Shown here piece after piece: positions 27,101-35,220 of a DNA stretch of 64,000 bases. The position numbers were made by a program, and so were the translations under genes. Origin of the DNA: RUG100 sp050953425 (GTDB lineage: Bacteria > Bacillota > Clostridia > Peptostreptococcales > Anaerovoracaceae); contig JBMNMQ010000003.1 in assembly GCA_050953425.1 (NCBI GenBank), positions 248,001 through 312,000 on the forward strand, given 5' to 3'. Each line of letters begins with the position of its first letter. Position 1 is the first letter of the stretch. Below the pieces are notes generated by a model. That model searched no databases. It was not told the DNA's origin and saw nothing but the letters and a program-made list of their open reading frames with translations.

Positions 27101-28255
27101 AGCGTTCAGGAAACCATCCCGTCGGATTCCATTTATTCGACAACCGATGATACTGTGGAACAGGGCGAGACGCTGACGAACTCCGTGCAGGAAATCAGCA
27201 ATAATACCACGATCACATTCAGTAAAACGTGGGTGGATAACAGCAATGCCGGCAGCACCCGTCCGAGCAGCACCGATGCGGCGAACGCCAACGGCAAGTT
27301 CTCCGACTGGCTGCAGCTGCAGCAGACCGTGAACGGGGAAACGTCCGATGTCAGCGGATATACGCCGACCATCACGGAGAACGGGAATACATGGACAGTA
27401 ACCTATTCAAATCTCCCGGATATCGACGGCACATACAGCGTAAAGGAAACGATCCCGAGTGGCAGACCGTACACTTCTTCGAATGATACCGTTGAGGGGG
27501 GCGAAACACTGACGAACACGCGCAATGCGTCGACATCGGTCAAGGTTACCAAGCAGTGGCTGGGTGATCCGACAGGTGCCGTCACCGTTCATCTGTTTGC
27601 AAACGGCAGCGATACCGGCGAGAGTATCGAGCTCGACGGCGCGGCCGATGAAACCGGCGAGGCAAGCGCTTGGAACGGTGTGTTCGGTGAACTGGATAAA
27701 TACGATGCGAACGGCAACTTGATCGAGTATACGGTCAGTGAAGACAGCATGGAGAACGCCGAACAGGTCGGTACCGTCCGGGGAAATATGGCCGACGGTT
27801 TTGCACTGATCAACAGGAATACCAGTACGATCAGCATTCCGGTCGAGAAAAAATGGGCCAGGGGCGCGAAGGGTGAAAAAGCAATTATCGTACTGAAGAT
27901 CAACGGTGAAATATCGGACCAGAAACTTGAGCTCAGCGAGAAGAACAACTGGAAAGGTTCTTTTGACAACCTCCCGAAATATGATGAAAACGGAGAACAA
28001 ATCTCCTATGCAGTAACGGAAGAAGGAAATAACTGGACCTTCAAGATTAAAGAAGATGGCAGCGGCGGTTATATTGTCACCAATTACCCGAAGGATGCAA
28101 AAATAACCGAGGACCACAGCGGCACCGATACGGATGTATCCTCAGCGCAGACCGGCGACAGCACGAATCTCGGAGTTCTTCTCCTTATGCTGGGAACTGC
28201 TTCGGCGGCAATGCTGGGTACGATGCTGGTCCGTAGAAGAAAAAAAACAGAATAA
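24137..28255 (+). CDS. Thioester-domain adhesin with ten Cna-B-type repeats, wall-anchored
   Basis: A 1372-residue secreted protein. The signal peptide is about 1-34 (cleavage after VHA). The thioester domain, about 40-205, has Cys67 in AYCYN and Gln149 in TQKVLW, the pair expected to form an internal thioester for covalent host binding. About eight long Cna-B-like repeats follow (from about 235, each starting with an (I/V)(S/T)FTKTW-like strand and ending with (Y)SVKETIP and GETLTN), then two diverged repeats (SVKVTKQWLGD and ISIPVEKKWARG). The wall-sorting end is SSAQTGD at about 1335-1341, a hydrophobic stretch and RRRKKTE. ATG 24137 has GAGGAG. No sortase gene is in the window. Confidence 0.9.
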   Translation: MRSISLPGKILTFLLAGLLSVVGIAAIPNSTVHADDTYYATSASNSIGQVHSISIADPAGSAAVAYCYNHSSQWPGSNHPSSLPNGPGYTKHANASAQEFAANASGAALSADELKSAALMTMYHGYPKDASGYQATYNLTDDEFRTVTQKVLWYFTDNNITTIDENSFTGGNASAASATRMYNAAQALLQKAQGTADYPSNYELDLYTTTDTDSGGTTYQNLLRAQPSAAATQTSISFTKQWTGDSASDRPGTLSTDDDFFGNWLQLQKTENGTTTDVTGYTPAITVDSNDSSKWTVSYTNLPETTGTYSVKETIPSDSIYSTTDDTVEQGETLTNSVQEISNNTTITFSKTWVDNSNADSTRPSSTDAANDNGKFSDWLQLQQTVNGETSDVSGYTPTITENGNTWTVTYSNLPDINGTYSVKETIPSGRPYTTSDNTAANGETLTNIETTSIIVTKAWNDSSNQDGIRPSITDTDNGHGIFANWLKLQQTVNGTTTDVTGYTPAITENSDNTNQWTIMYSGLPKYTAAGTAITYSVAETVPDDTDYEVNDPDDGGTVVKTGSASNNGELNNNHTAETQNSITFTKTWTGDTESNRPDDSTFISWLTLKQTVNGTTSDVTGTYTPTIAKNGNSWTVSYTGLPAIEGTYSVQENPSDSYQVSGSKTVENGGTLTNQYMTISTGTTLTFTKTWNDNSNADSTRPSSTNTDNGNGIFANWLKLQQTVNGTTTDVTGYTPTITENGNSWTVTYSGLPEINGTYSVKETIPSGRPYTTSDNTAANGETLTNIETTSIIVTKAWNDSSNQDGIRPSITDTDNGHGIFANWLKLQQTVNGTTTDVTGYTPAITENSDNTNQWTIMYSGLPKYTAAGTAITYSVAETVPDDTDYEVNDPDDGGTVVKTGSASNLETLNNNHTAETQNSITFTKTWTGDTENDRPDDSTFISWLTLKQTVNGTTSDVTGTYTPTITKSGNSWTVSYTGLPAIAGTYSVQETIPSDSIYSTTDDTVEQGETLTNSVQEISNNTTITFSKTWVDNSNAGSTRPSSTDAANANGKFSDWLQLQQTVNGETSDVSGYTPTITENGNTWTVTYSNLPDIDGTYSVKETIPSGRPYTSSNDTVEGGETLTNTRNASTSVKVTKQWLGDPTGAVTVHLFANGSDTGESIELDGAADETGEASAWNGVFGELDKYDANGNLIEYTVSEDSMENAEQVGTVRGNMADGFALINRNTSTISIPVEKKWARGAKGEKAIIVLKINGEISDQKLELSEKNNWKGSFDNLPKYDENGEQISYAVTEEGNNWTFKIKEDGSGGYIVTNYPKDAKITEDHSGTDTDVSSAQTGDSTNLGVLLLMLGTASAAMLGTMLVRRRKKTE
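25406..25836 (+). repeat. About 430-bp direct repeat inside the adhesin, copy 1
   Basis: Reads base for base the same as 26423-26853, offset 1017 bases (339 codons). It covers the end of repeat 2 and all of repeat 3. Confidence 0.9.
26423..26853 (+). repeat. About 430-bp direct repeat inside the adhesin, copy 2
   Basis: The second copy of the 25406-25836 block. A further near-identical pair, about 25070-25430 and 27107-27467 (offset 2037 bases), shows that the repeat array grew by in-frame block duplication. Confidence 0.9.
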
Positions 28256-28325
28256 TTTAATCGCGGCGCTCGGAGAAAGTGCTGCCTGACAAGGTACGCA
28301 GCAAATCTCCTGTGCGGACGAGTGC

Positions 28326-28358
28326 GGACGTCAGCTGAAACCGGCTGACGTCCTTTTT
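28326..28358 (+). terminator. Terminator after the adhesin
   Basis: GGACGTCAGC (28326-28335) pairs with GCTGACGTCC (28344-28353), followed by five T. Confidence 0.9.
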
Positions 28359-28480
28359 GTGATTTGTTTCTGTTCTGCGCCTTGACAGGATTCCGCGGTT
28401 TTGCTATACAAGGAAGGGGATTGGGGGCAGATTCCCTTTTCTCGGCCAGAACACTGCGGCCCGGCACCGGGGTACATATC

Positions 28481-30265
28481 ATGAAACGGAGATGGAAACA
28501 GCGGATGGAAACCACACTGGAACGAAAACCTGCACTTTCAAACGCGAAGATGCTTGTCCTCGGCGTGGTGATTCTGACGCTGCTGTTTATTCCCTATTTT
28601 GTCCTCAAGGGAGAATCCTACTTTTTGATGCTGGATCAGCTGGATGACGGCGTGATCAAAGCCGTCCTGCGGGCCAGGCATTTTTTCGATGCCGACAGCG
28701 GCTATATGCCGGAATTGCTCGGCGGCGTGGATATCAGAAATTCCTGCAGCATCACGGTGCTGCTGTTTCTGCTCTTCAAGCCCATGACGGCGCTGGTCAT
28801 CAATATCTGGATCGTCTCGGTGTTCGCGTTCTGCGGCATGTATCTGCTGCTGGTCCGGCTGACGGATCACCAGGTCATTTCCTTCCTGACCGCGGGGATC
28901 TTTTCCATCCTGCCGTTTTACGCCACCTTCGGTCTCAGCGTGATGGGCATTCCCTTCGTTCTCTACGCGTTTATCAATCTCTACAGCAATGAAAAAATCG
29001 TTCCGTCACTGATCCTTGTCGGCGTATATTCCTATTTCTCCTCGTTTATCCTGTCGGGATTTGTGATCTGCGGGGCCGCCCTGATTCTGCTGATCTGGAT
29101 CGCTGTGCATCGGGAAGTCGGAGAAAAGAAGTTCTGCGTGATCGGAATTGCGATGATGTACGGTATTTTTGCCTTCAATATTTCGGATCTGATCGTTCAG
29201 TTTTTTCTCTCGGACAGCGGGGAAGCATCGCATCGAACGGAGATGGCCTGGAAGGGATTTCCGTTCTGGTCCAATTTGAAATCGCTGCTGCTGGTGGGCT
29301 ACAAGCATTACCTGACCCGGCATCAATTTATTCTTCCTCTGGCTGTCGCACTGAGCATTCTCGGGCTTTTCCGGCGGCGGCGCGTCGAGGGACGCTTGAA
29401 GAAGGAGTATACGCTGCTGATGGTTTCGTTTGCACTGATCCTGGCGGTTACGTTCTTTGCGGCCGGCATCAACTGCCAGACGGTGATGGTGCTGAGGAAC
29501 CAGCACACCGGCCTGCTGCAGTCCTTTCACTTTGAGAGAGTCGAGAGTCTCTACCCGACACTGTGGTATCTGATCCTCGGCGCGGCCGCCTGCATCGCCC
29601 TGGATGAGGGGAAGCTGCTCGCCGCCGCGGCAGGAGGCAGAAAAAAATTCTGGCGCAACGCGGGCACGATCGCAGCCGCGGTGATCATTCTCCTGAACGG
29701 AGGGCATGTGTTCCATTACAGTACGTACTATAAAAACTTTGCGCAGATGACCGGCTTCCGGCACATGCACTATGTCTCCTGGGATGACTTTTACGCCGAG
29801 GATCTGTTTCACCGCATCGATAAATACATCGGCAGAGATAAATCGACGTATCGTGTCGCCAGTCTGGGAATTCATCCCGCCGCTGCTCTCTACAACGGCT
29901 TTTACTGCATCGACGGCTATGCGACCAGCTACCCGCTTGCCTACAAGCATAAATTCCGCCGAATCATTGCCCGGGAACTGGAGAAGAACGAAGCCGTCCG
30001 CCATTACTTTGACGACTGGGGCAATCGCTGCTATATTTTCTCCGCGGAGCTGGGCAGCAAGTATGACCACGCCGTCATCGCCAAGGACAGCGCTCTCTCT
30101 CCGGTCAGGCATCTGGAGATCGACACCGGCCAGATGAAAAAGCTGGGCGCCGAGTATCTGATTTCCGCCGTGGAAATCAAAAATTACAGGGAAACCGGAC
30201 TCAAGCTGGAGAAAGTATTTGAAAGTCCGCAGAGCTATTACAGATTGTATTTGTATTCGTTGTAA
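28481..30265 (+). CDS. DUF6044-like polytopic membrane protein
   Basis: About 594 residues from ATG 28481, with about ten hydrophobic helices (first about residues 22-42) and a hydrophilic C-terminal part of about 180 residues. After the first helix comes an acidic stretch (MLDQLDDGVIK, FFDADSGYMPELLGG) like the first extracytoplasmic loop of GT-C glycosyltransferases. I recognise it as the DUF6044 type, often found near surface-polysaccharide genes. The open frame extends upstream to 28364, but ATG 28481 or 28505 is more likely. A relic copy lies at 23578-23770. It precedes the glycan cluster, so a role in glycan or teichoic-type assembly is inferred. Confidence 0.7.
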   Translation: MKRRWKQRMETTLERKPALSNAKMLVLGVVILTLLFIPYFVLKGESYFLMLDQLDDGVIKAVLRARHFFDADSGYMPELLGGVDIRNSCSITVLLFLLFKPMTALVINIWIVSVFAFCGMYLLLVRLTDHQVISFLTAGIFSILPFYATFGLSVMGIPFVLYAFINLYSNEKIVPSLILVGVYSYFSSFILSGFVICGAALILLIWIAVHREVGEKKFCVIGIAMMYGIFAFNISDLIVQFFLSDSGEASHRTEMAWKGFPFWSNLKSLLLVGYKHYLTRHQFILPLAVALSILGLFRRRRVEGRLKKEYTLLMVSFALILAVTFFAAGINCQTVMVLRNQHTGLLQSFHFERVESLYPTLWYLILGAAACIALDEGKLLAAAAGGRKKFWRNAGTIAAAVIILLNGGHVFHYSTYYKNFAQMTGFRHMHYVSWDDFYAEDLFHRIDKYIGRDKSTYRVASLGIHPAAALYNGFYCIDGYATSYPLAYKHKFRRIIARELEKNEAVRHYFDDWGNRCYIFSAELGSKYDHAVIAKDSALSPVRHLEIDTGQMKKLGAEYLISAVEIKNYRETGLKLEKVFESPQSYYRLYLYSL

Positions 30266-30458
30266 GATAAAATAATAGTATTGCGGTTCGGATAAACCCG
30301 GTGCGCGGTGCGACCGCACGGACGGCCGTCCGTCGGTCAGACGGGATCGGTCTGTCGGGGCGTCCGGCATACATCCCGGCAGCAATCCCGGCAGGATGCC
30401 GGAAAAGGCCCGCAGGAATCCCGGACAGATCAATACTGACAGAAAGAAGGCAACAGCT

Positions 30459-31604
30459 ATGATACCGTTTAATGTCCCGCCCTTTGCGGGCAGGGAAGTC
30501 GAATATATGAAACAGGCCGCCGCCAATAAAAAAATCAGCGGCGACGGGCCGTTCACGAAAAAGTGCAGCACCTGGCTCGAGCAGAAGACCGGCTCGAAGA
30601 AGGTGCTGCTGACGACCTCGTGCTCGTCGGCCCTGGAAATGGCGGCACTGCTGGCCGGCATCGAACCGGGCGACGAGGTGATCCTGCCGTCGTATACGTT
30701 TGTTTCGACGGCCAATGCTTTCGTGCTGCGGGGCGCGAAGCTGGTGTTCGTCGATATCCGGCCCGATACGATGAACCTCAATGAACAGCTGATCGAGGAC
30801 GCCGTCACGGACAGGACGAAAGCGATCGTACCGGTTCACTATGCCGGGGTCGGCTGCGAAATGGACAGTATCATGGAGACTGCCCGCCGTCACGGACTCG
30901 TCGTGATCGAAGATGCCGCACAGGGCGTGATGGCTTCCTACAGGGGAAGAGCCCTGGGCAGCATCGGCGATCTGGCCTGCTTCAGCTTTCATGAGACGAA
31001 GAACTACAGCATGGGCGAGGGCGGCGCGATCCTCATCAACAACGAGAATTTCATCGAGAATGCGGAGATCATTCGCGAAAAGGGCACCGACCGGAGCCGC
31101 TTTCTGCGCGGCCAGGTCGACAAGTACTCCTGGATCAGCATCGGATCCTCATATCTGCCGAGCGATCTCAACGCCGCCTATCTCTGGGCCGAGCTCGAAG
31201 AAGCGGATACCATCAATGACTTTCGGCTGGCCGCCTGGCGCAGGTATTATGACGGATTCAGAGATCTGCAGGAGGAAGGCTGCGTCGGGCTGCCGGTGAT
31301 ACCCGATGAATGCCGGCACAATGCGCATATGTTCTACCTCAAGGTTCGGGATCTCGAAGAACGCGGGCAGCTCATCCGACATCTCAAGGACCGGGGTATT
31401 GCGGCCGTCTTCCACTATGTGCCGCTGCACTCCGCGGCGGCCGGGAAGAAATACGGCGTCTTCCACGGCGAGGATCGGTATACGACCAGGGAGAGTTCCC
31501 GTCTGCTGCGGCTGCCGATGTACTACGGCCTCAAGGACGAAGAGATTGACCAGGTGATCGCGGCCGTCAGAGAATTCTTTGCACCGCGCCGCGGTCGGCG
31601 CTGA
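30459..31604 (+). CDS. DegT/DnrJ/EryC1 (WecE-like) nucleotide-sugar aminotransferase
   Basis: A 381-residue PLP enzyme. It shows IPFNVPPFAGREVEYM at the start, the cofactor-site TTSCSSALEMAALL, GDEVILPSYTFVSTANAF, VIEDAAQG with the PLP-binding Asp, and the Schiff-base Lys in FHETKNYSMGEGG. The 4-amino-4,6-dideoxyhexose transaminases (WecE/RffA) share these. Start ATG 30459 has AAGAAGG upstream, and the frame extends to 30396 without support. With RfbA and RfbB it would convert dTDP-4-keto-6-deoxyglucose to a dTDP-4-amino sugar using glutamate. The stop codon lies in the first unit of a tandem repeat. Confidence 0.88.
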   Translation: MIPFNVPPFAGREVEYMKQAAANKKISGDGPFTKKCSTWLEQKTGSKKVLLTTSCSSALEMAALLAGIEPGDEVILPSYTFVSTANAFVLRGAKLVFVDIRPDTMNLNEQLIEDAVTDRTKAIVPVHYAGVGCEMDSIMETARRHGLVVIEDAAQGVMASYRGRALGSIGDLACFSFHETKNYSMGEGGAILINNENFIENAEIIREKGTDRSRFLRGQVDKYSWISIGSSYLPSDLNAAYLWAELEEADTINDFRLAAWRRYYDGFRDLQEEGCVGLPVIPDECRHNAHMFYLKVRDLEERGQLIRHLKDRGIAAVFHYVPLHSAAAGKKYGVFHGEDRYTTRESSRLLRLPMYYGLKDEEIDQVIAAVREFFAPRRGRR

Positions 31605-31745
31605 GACCGTGCGCAGTACGGGGGGAATCTAACCCCGCGGCCCGGATATTCCGGCTGAAGCGCTGAGGCCGTACGCAGGGCGGGGGAATCTAACCCCGCG
31701 GCCCGGATATTCCGGCTGAAGCGCTGAGGCCGTACGCAGGGCGGG
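31598..31745 (+). repeat. 61-62-bp tandem repeat starting at a stop codon
   Basis: About 2.4 copies of a unit beginning GCGCTGAG at 31598, 31660 and 31721. The first unit contains the TGA stop of the aminotransferase gene. Confidence 0.9.
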
Positions 31746-31860
31746 GAAATCCGCTGCCGAAACCGAAAGGCTGAAAAGGCTGCAGGGCCGGGAACGCCGA
31801 AACGCCGCGAAAGCTGAAGAATGAGCACAGGGGACGACAAGTACAGGGGCAGAAACGTTC

Positions 31861-33141
31861 ATGCTTGAATGGATCAAAAAGGGATTAAAGAAGACCAGCA
31901 ACGTCAAGAAGAGTATTTACGTCTGGAATACGACGGCCGGCATCCTGTCGGCGCTGCAGTCCGTGGTGATACTGATGGTGGTGTCGCGTACCAACGGTCT
32001 CTACGACGCCGGCGTGTTCTCCATCGCTTACGCGGTGGCCAGCCTGATGATCTTCATCGGTCAGTACGGGATCCGCAAGTATCAGGCGTCCGATGTCAGA
32101 GAGACGTTCACTTTTGGTGAATACTACGGCCAGCGGCTGATCACCTGTCTGATGATGCTGGCGGCGATTCTGGTCTACTGCGCGTACGGCGCGATGTTCA
32201 AGGGCTATCATACCGACAAGTGCATCGTCGTCTTCTTTGTCTGCCTGCTCAAGCTGGTGCAGGCGATGACGGATGTTTTTCACGGCAGGCTGCAGCAGTG
32301 CGGCCGGCTCGACATCGGCGCCAAGTCGGCCTGCGCGCGGATCATCTGCTCCACCGGCTCGTGCTGCATCTGCCTGGTGCTGACCCACGATCTCGTTATC
32401 TCGTCGATCGTCTTCGCGTTCTTCGCTTTCCTGCTCTTCATGCTGACGACCGTCAATGTGTCGCGGGATTACTGCACGGTCAGGCCGCAGTTCAACAGAG
32501 AGGCCATGAGGAAACTGTTCATCACCGGCTTTCCGCTGTTCGTCAGCACGTTCCTGTCGATGTACATCGGCAACGCGCCGAAATACGCGATCGACTCGTA
32601 TCTGTCGGAGGAAATTCAGGCCTATTACAACTACATTTTCATGCCGGTCTTTGCCGTGCAGATGCTGTCGAACTTTATCTTCAATCCGATTCTCAACACT
32701 TACGCGAAGATCTGGGTGGATCATGAATTCACTAAGTTCCGCCGCGCGGTCCGCCGTCAGATGCTGGCGATCCTCGGCATCACCGTGCTCGGTCTCGCGG
32801 TGGCGGCGACGATCGGCATTCCGATCCTGTCGCTGCTGTTCGGATCGGATCTGTCCGACTACAAGCTGGCGCTGATCATCGTCATGGCCGGCGGCGGCGC
32901 GCTCGCCTATGTGACATTCTTCACCACGGTGATTACCATCATCCGTCACCAGAATGTACTGATGGTCGGCTACGGCGTCATCTCGCTGGCGGCGCTGCTG
33001 CTGTCAAAGTTCTTCGTTACCAATTACGGCATTATGGGTGCCGCGACGATGTATTCGATTCTGATGGGCGCGCTGGCGGCGGCGTTCTTTATTCTGATGA
33101 CCTGGCAGATCAGGACGGATATCAAGTATCTGGAGCCGTGA
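31861..33141 (+). CDS. Wzx-type polysaccharide flippase
   Basis: A 426-residue protein with about 12 hydrophobic helices spread over its whole length and the N-terminal pattern KKSIYVWNTTAGILSALQSVV seen in MATE/PST family lipid-linked oligosaccharide translocases. ATG 31861 follows the tandem repeat, and the nearest ribosome-like site is weak. It would move undecaprenyl-linked glycan units across the membrane. It lies in the glycan cluster with aminotransferase, GT2 and dTDP-sugar genes. Confidence 0.85.
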   Translation: MLEWIKKGLKKTSNVKKSIYVWNTTAGILSALQSVVILMVVSRTNGLYDAGVFSIAYAVASLMIFIGQYGIRKYQASDVRETFTFGEYYGQRLITCLMMLAAILVYCAYGAMFKGYHTDKCIVVFFVCLLKLVQAMTDVFHGRLQQCGRLDIGAKSACARIICSTGSCCICLVLTHDLVISSIVFAFFAFLLFMLTTVNVSRDYCTVRPQFNREAMRKLFITGFPLFVSTFLSMYIGNAPKYAIDSYLSEEIQAYYNYIFMPVFAVQMLSNFIFNPILNTYAKIWVDHEFTKFRRAVRRQMLAILGITVLGLAVAATIGIPILSLLFGSDLSDYKLALIIVMAGGGALAYVTFFTTVITIIRHQNVLMVGYGVISLAALLLSKFFVTNYGIMGAATMYSILMGALAAAFFILMTWQIRTDIKYLEP

Positions 33142-33153
33142 GGCGGCAGACCG

Positions 33154-33381
33154 GTGCGGCCGGCAGCGCGAACTGATCGATGCGGGGTCAGGTGCGGCCG
33201 GCAGCGCGAGCTGATCGATGCGGGGTCAGGTGCGGCCGGCAGCGCGAACTGATCGATGCGGGGTCAGGTGCGGCCGGCAGCGCGAGCTGATCGATGCGGG
33301 GTCAGGTGCGGCCGGCAGCGCGAGCTGATCGATGCGGGGTCAGGTGCGGCCGGCAGCGCGAGCTGATCGATGCGGGGTCAG
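33154..33381 (+). repeat. 38-bp tandem repeat, six copies
   Basis: Six near-identical 38-base units start at 33154, 33192, 33230, 33268, 33306 and 33344. They differ mainly at one base (GCGAAC or GCGAGC), and diverged part-units follow to about 33430. The array starts 13 bases after the flippase stop. There are no spacers, so it is not CRISPR. Confidence 0.95.
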
Positions 33382-33486
33382 AGGTGATCGGCTGCGCGAA
33401 CTGATCGATGCGGCGACCGATGCGGTCGGCTGTCCGACAGGTCATGGATGTATGAAGGTCTTATTACTATGACAGGAGGAAATACA

Positions 33487-33987
33487 ATGGTTAAGAGAGC
33501 TGCAGTGCCCTTGACGGAAGAACTGGTCAGCGAACTGCGGACCGGCGATATGCTGGAACTGTCGGGCACGATTTTCACGGCCCGGGATGCGGCGATCCCC
33601 CGGCTCGTCGAATTGATCGAGCGGGACGCGCTCGGCGACATCGACCTCCGGGGCGGCGTGGTCTTTCATACGGCGGTCAGCCCCGCCGGCGTGGGACCGA
33701 CATCGAGCAACAAGCTGGAAATCGAGGGGAACATGGAACCGCTCTCGCGAGCCGGCATCAAGATGCACCTGGGCAAGGGCGCGATCGGAGAGGACACCGT
33801 CGCCATGCTCGCGGAGCAGAACGCCGTCTATGCCGTCATGCCGCCGGTGACCGCGCTCCTCGAGAGCCGGATCCTCGAGCGTGAGGTGGCGGCATTCCCC
33901 GAACTGGGCATGGAAGCTCTGCACAGACTGAAGGTGGAAAAGTTTCCGGTGATTATCGCCGCCGCGCACGGCACATCGATATACTGA
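33487..33987 (+). CDS. Class I fumarase/tartrate dehydratase-type beta subunit
   Basis: A 166-residue protein starting at ATG 33487 behind AGGAGG. It matches the C-terminal (beta) half of iron-sulfur hydro-lyases: LRTGDMLELSGTIFTARDAAIPRLVE, GGVVFHTAVSPAGVGPTSSNKLE, LGKGAIGEDTVAML, and a swivelling-domain core. Subunits of this size work with an alpha subunit, here apparently the gene at 41917. The family adds or removes water at dicarboxylic acids (fumarate/malate, tartrate, mesaconate). The substrate is not predictable. It is separated from its partner by a seven-gene minus-strand operon. Confidence 0.85.
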   Translation: MVKRAAVPLTEELVSELRTGDMLELSGTIFTARDAAIPRLVELIERDALGDIDLRGGVVFHTAVSPAGVGPTSSNKLEIEGNMEPLSRAGIKMHLGKGAIGEDTVAMLAEQNAVYAVMPPVTALLESRILEREVAAFPELGMEALHRLKVEKFPVIIAAAHGTSIY

Positions 33988-34071
33988 GTACCGGAAGCAG
34001 CCGGGAGGGCGGTCCGTCAGTCAGTGCGAATTCGGCCTATGCGGAGAAATCTTCGGGGAGCCGCTCTGTTG

Positions 34072-35220
34072 TCAGGTGTCCAGTTCGGAGACCAGGGTGA
34101 GGAACTCGGATTCGTCGCGGATGACGCCGTACGCCTTCGCCCGGCCGGCGATGGTGACGGCCCAGCTTCTGTGCGGCCTGATCTCATTCATCTTATTGCC
34201 GTCGCCGCTCTTGACGACACCGCCCTCGGTGTGCAGAATCTGTACCGCATCGTCATATTCTTCGGCCGTTACGGCCATCATCGCATTGATGTACTTGATG
34301 TGCGTCGGATGAATGGCGGTCTTGCCGATGAACCCGTTGGCGCGGTCCAGAATGACCTCGCGCAGCAGGCCGTCGACCGCTTCGTTGACCAGTCTCTTTC
34401 TCTTCAGCAGCGAACTCTGCAGACTCATCTCCGTTTTCTGCTCAAATTTCATGCGCTTATTGGCGAGGAAATATTCCCAGACCGGACCGGAAACAACAAA
34501 TTCGTTGTCGCGATTGAAGATGTTGAGAATGTCCAGCAGGCAGTCGCGCACGGTCATGATATCGTAGATGCTGTAGTCGATGCCGCGGCGCACGCCGAAG
34601 CAGGAAGAAAAATCGGTGCCGCCGACGCGGATGTTGAGAATGCGGTCATAGTATTTAAAGACGATCTCGCGGAGCCGCGACAGTTCTTCGAATCGGGTCT
34701 CCTTAAAGGCGATTTCCCGTCCCTCCAGAATCGGCATGCCGTAGAGGGAGAGCCCTTCTTTTTCATTGACTTCTTCCAGATGCTGCAGATACCCCTCGCC
34801 GTCGGCAGCCGAAAATTTCGGGAAGACAAATCCGGTGATCAGCCGGTAATCGTCACGGCTCAGAGCCGCGGTAAAGCGGCGGAACTGCTCCCGGCTGCGG
34901 GGACGGAAAAACAGCAGCGGAAAGTCGCTCTCGTCGGCGCTGCCGCGCTCCAGTTCCTGCCGCAGAATCTGCAGCTGCGCGAGCGCGTTTTTCTCCGCGC
35001 CGGCGACCATCGATTCGGCGATCGAATCCTCAAAGCACACCACAATGGAGGTCAGTCCGGGGATGCGCTTGCTGAGAAAGTTCTCGGAAAAGGCCCGGGT
35101 CGCCGGCATATACAGCGTGGCGCCGAGACAGTAGCGGAGCTGATCCCTCTCGGTATCCCTGGTGAACGGAACCGGATCCTTGACAAATGTATATTCAAAG
35201 TCATATTGGTTGTGTTTCAT
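34072..35220 (-). CDS. CitE-like (HpcH/HpaI-type) C-C bond lyase
   Basis: A 382-residue TIM-barrel enzyme. It has RYCLGATLYMPATRAF near the start, SIVVCFEDSIAE (Glu/Asp metal-site strand), FPKFS, ILNIRVGGTDFSS, and GFIGKTAIHPTHIKYINAM near the C-terminus, which corresponds to the GK.aIHP..i signature of citrate lyase beta and malyl-CoA lyase relatives. It resembles the C-C_Bond_Lyase family also seen with ATP-grasp enzymes elsewhere. ATG 35220 overlaps the ATP-grasp stop (ATGA) and has GGAGG upstream. It is the last gene of the minus-strand operon. Expected chemistry is aldol-type cleavage or condensation of a hydroxyacid. Confidence 0.8.
   Translation of the reverse strand: MKHNQYDFEYTFVKDPVPFTRDTERDQLRYCLGATLYMPATRAFSENFLSKRIPGLTSIVVCFEDSIAESMVAGAEKNALAQLQILRQELERGSADESDFPLLFFRPRSREQFRRFTAALSRDDYRLITGFVFPKFSAADGEGYLQHLEEVNEKEGLSLYGMPILEGREIAFKETRFEELSRLREIVFKYYDRILNIRVGGTDFSSCFGVRRGIDYSIYDIMTVRDCLLDILNIFNRDNEFVVSGPVWEYFLANKRMKFEQKTEMSLQSSLLKRKRLVNEAVDGLLREVILDRANGFIGKTAIHPTHIKYINAMMAVTAEEYDDAVQILHTEGGVVKSGDGNKMNEIRPHRSWAVTIAGRAKAYGVIRDESEFLTLVSELDT

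Noticed and set aside
29006..30808. Very long minus-strand open frame opposite the DUF6044-like and aminotransferase genes
   Set aside because: No domain or start signal. The plus-strand genes have clear family motifs and the long frame is a by-product of GC-rich codon use. The same applies to opposite frames at 22060-23187, 31885-32949, 34024-37366, 42615-44240 and 59623-60951.
33154..33430. CRISPR-like repeat array
   Set aside because: The 38-base units abut with no spacers and no cas gene is near. It is a tandem minisatellite.
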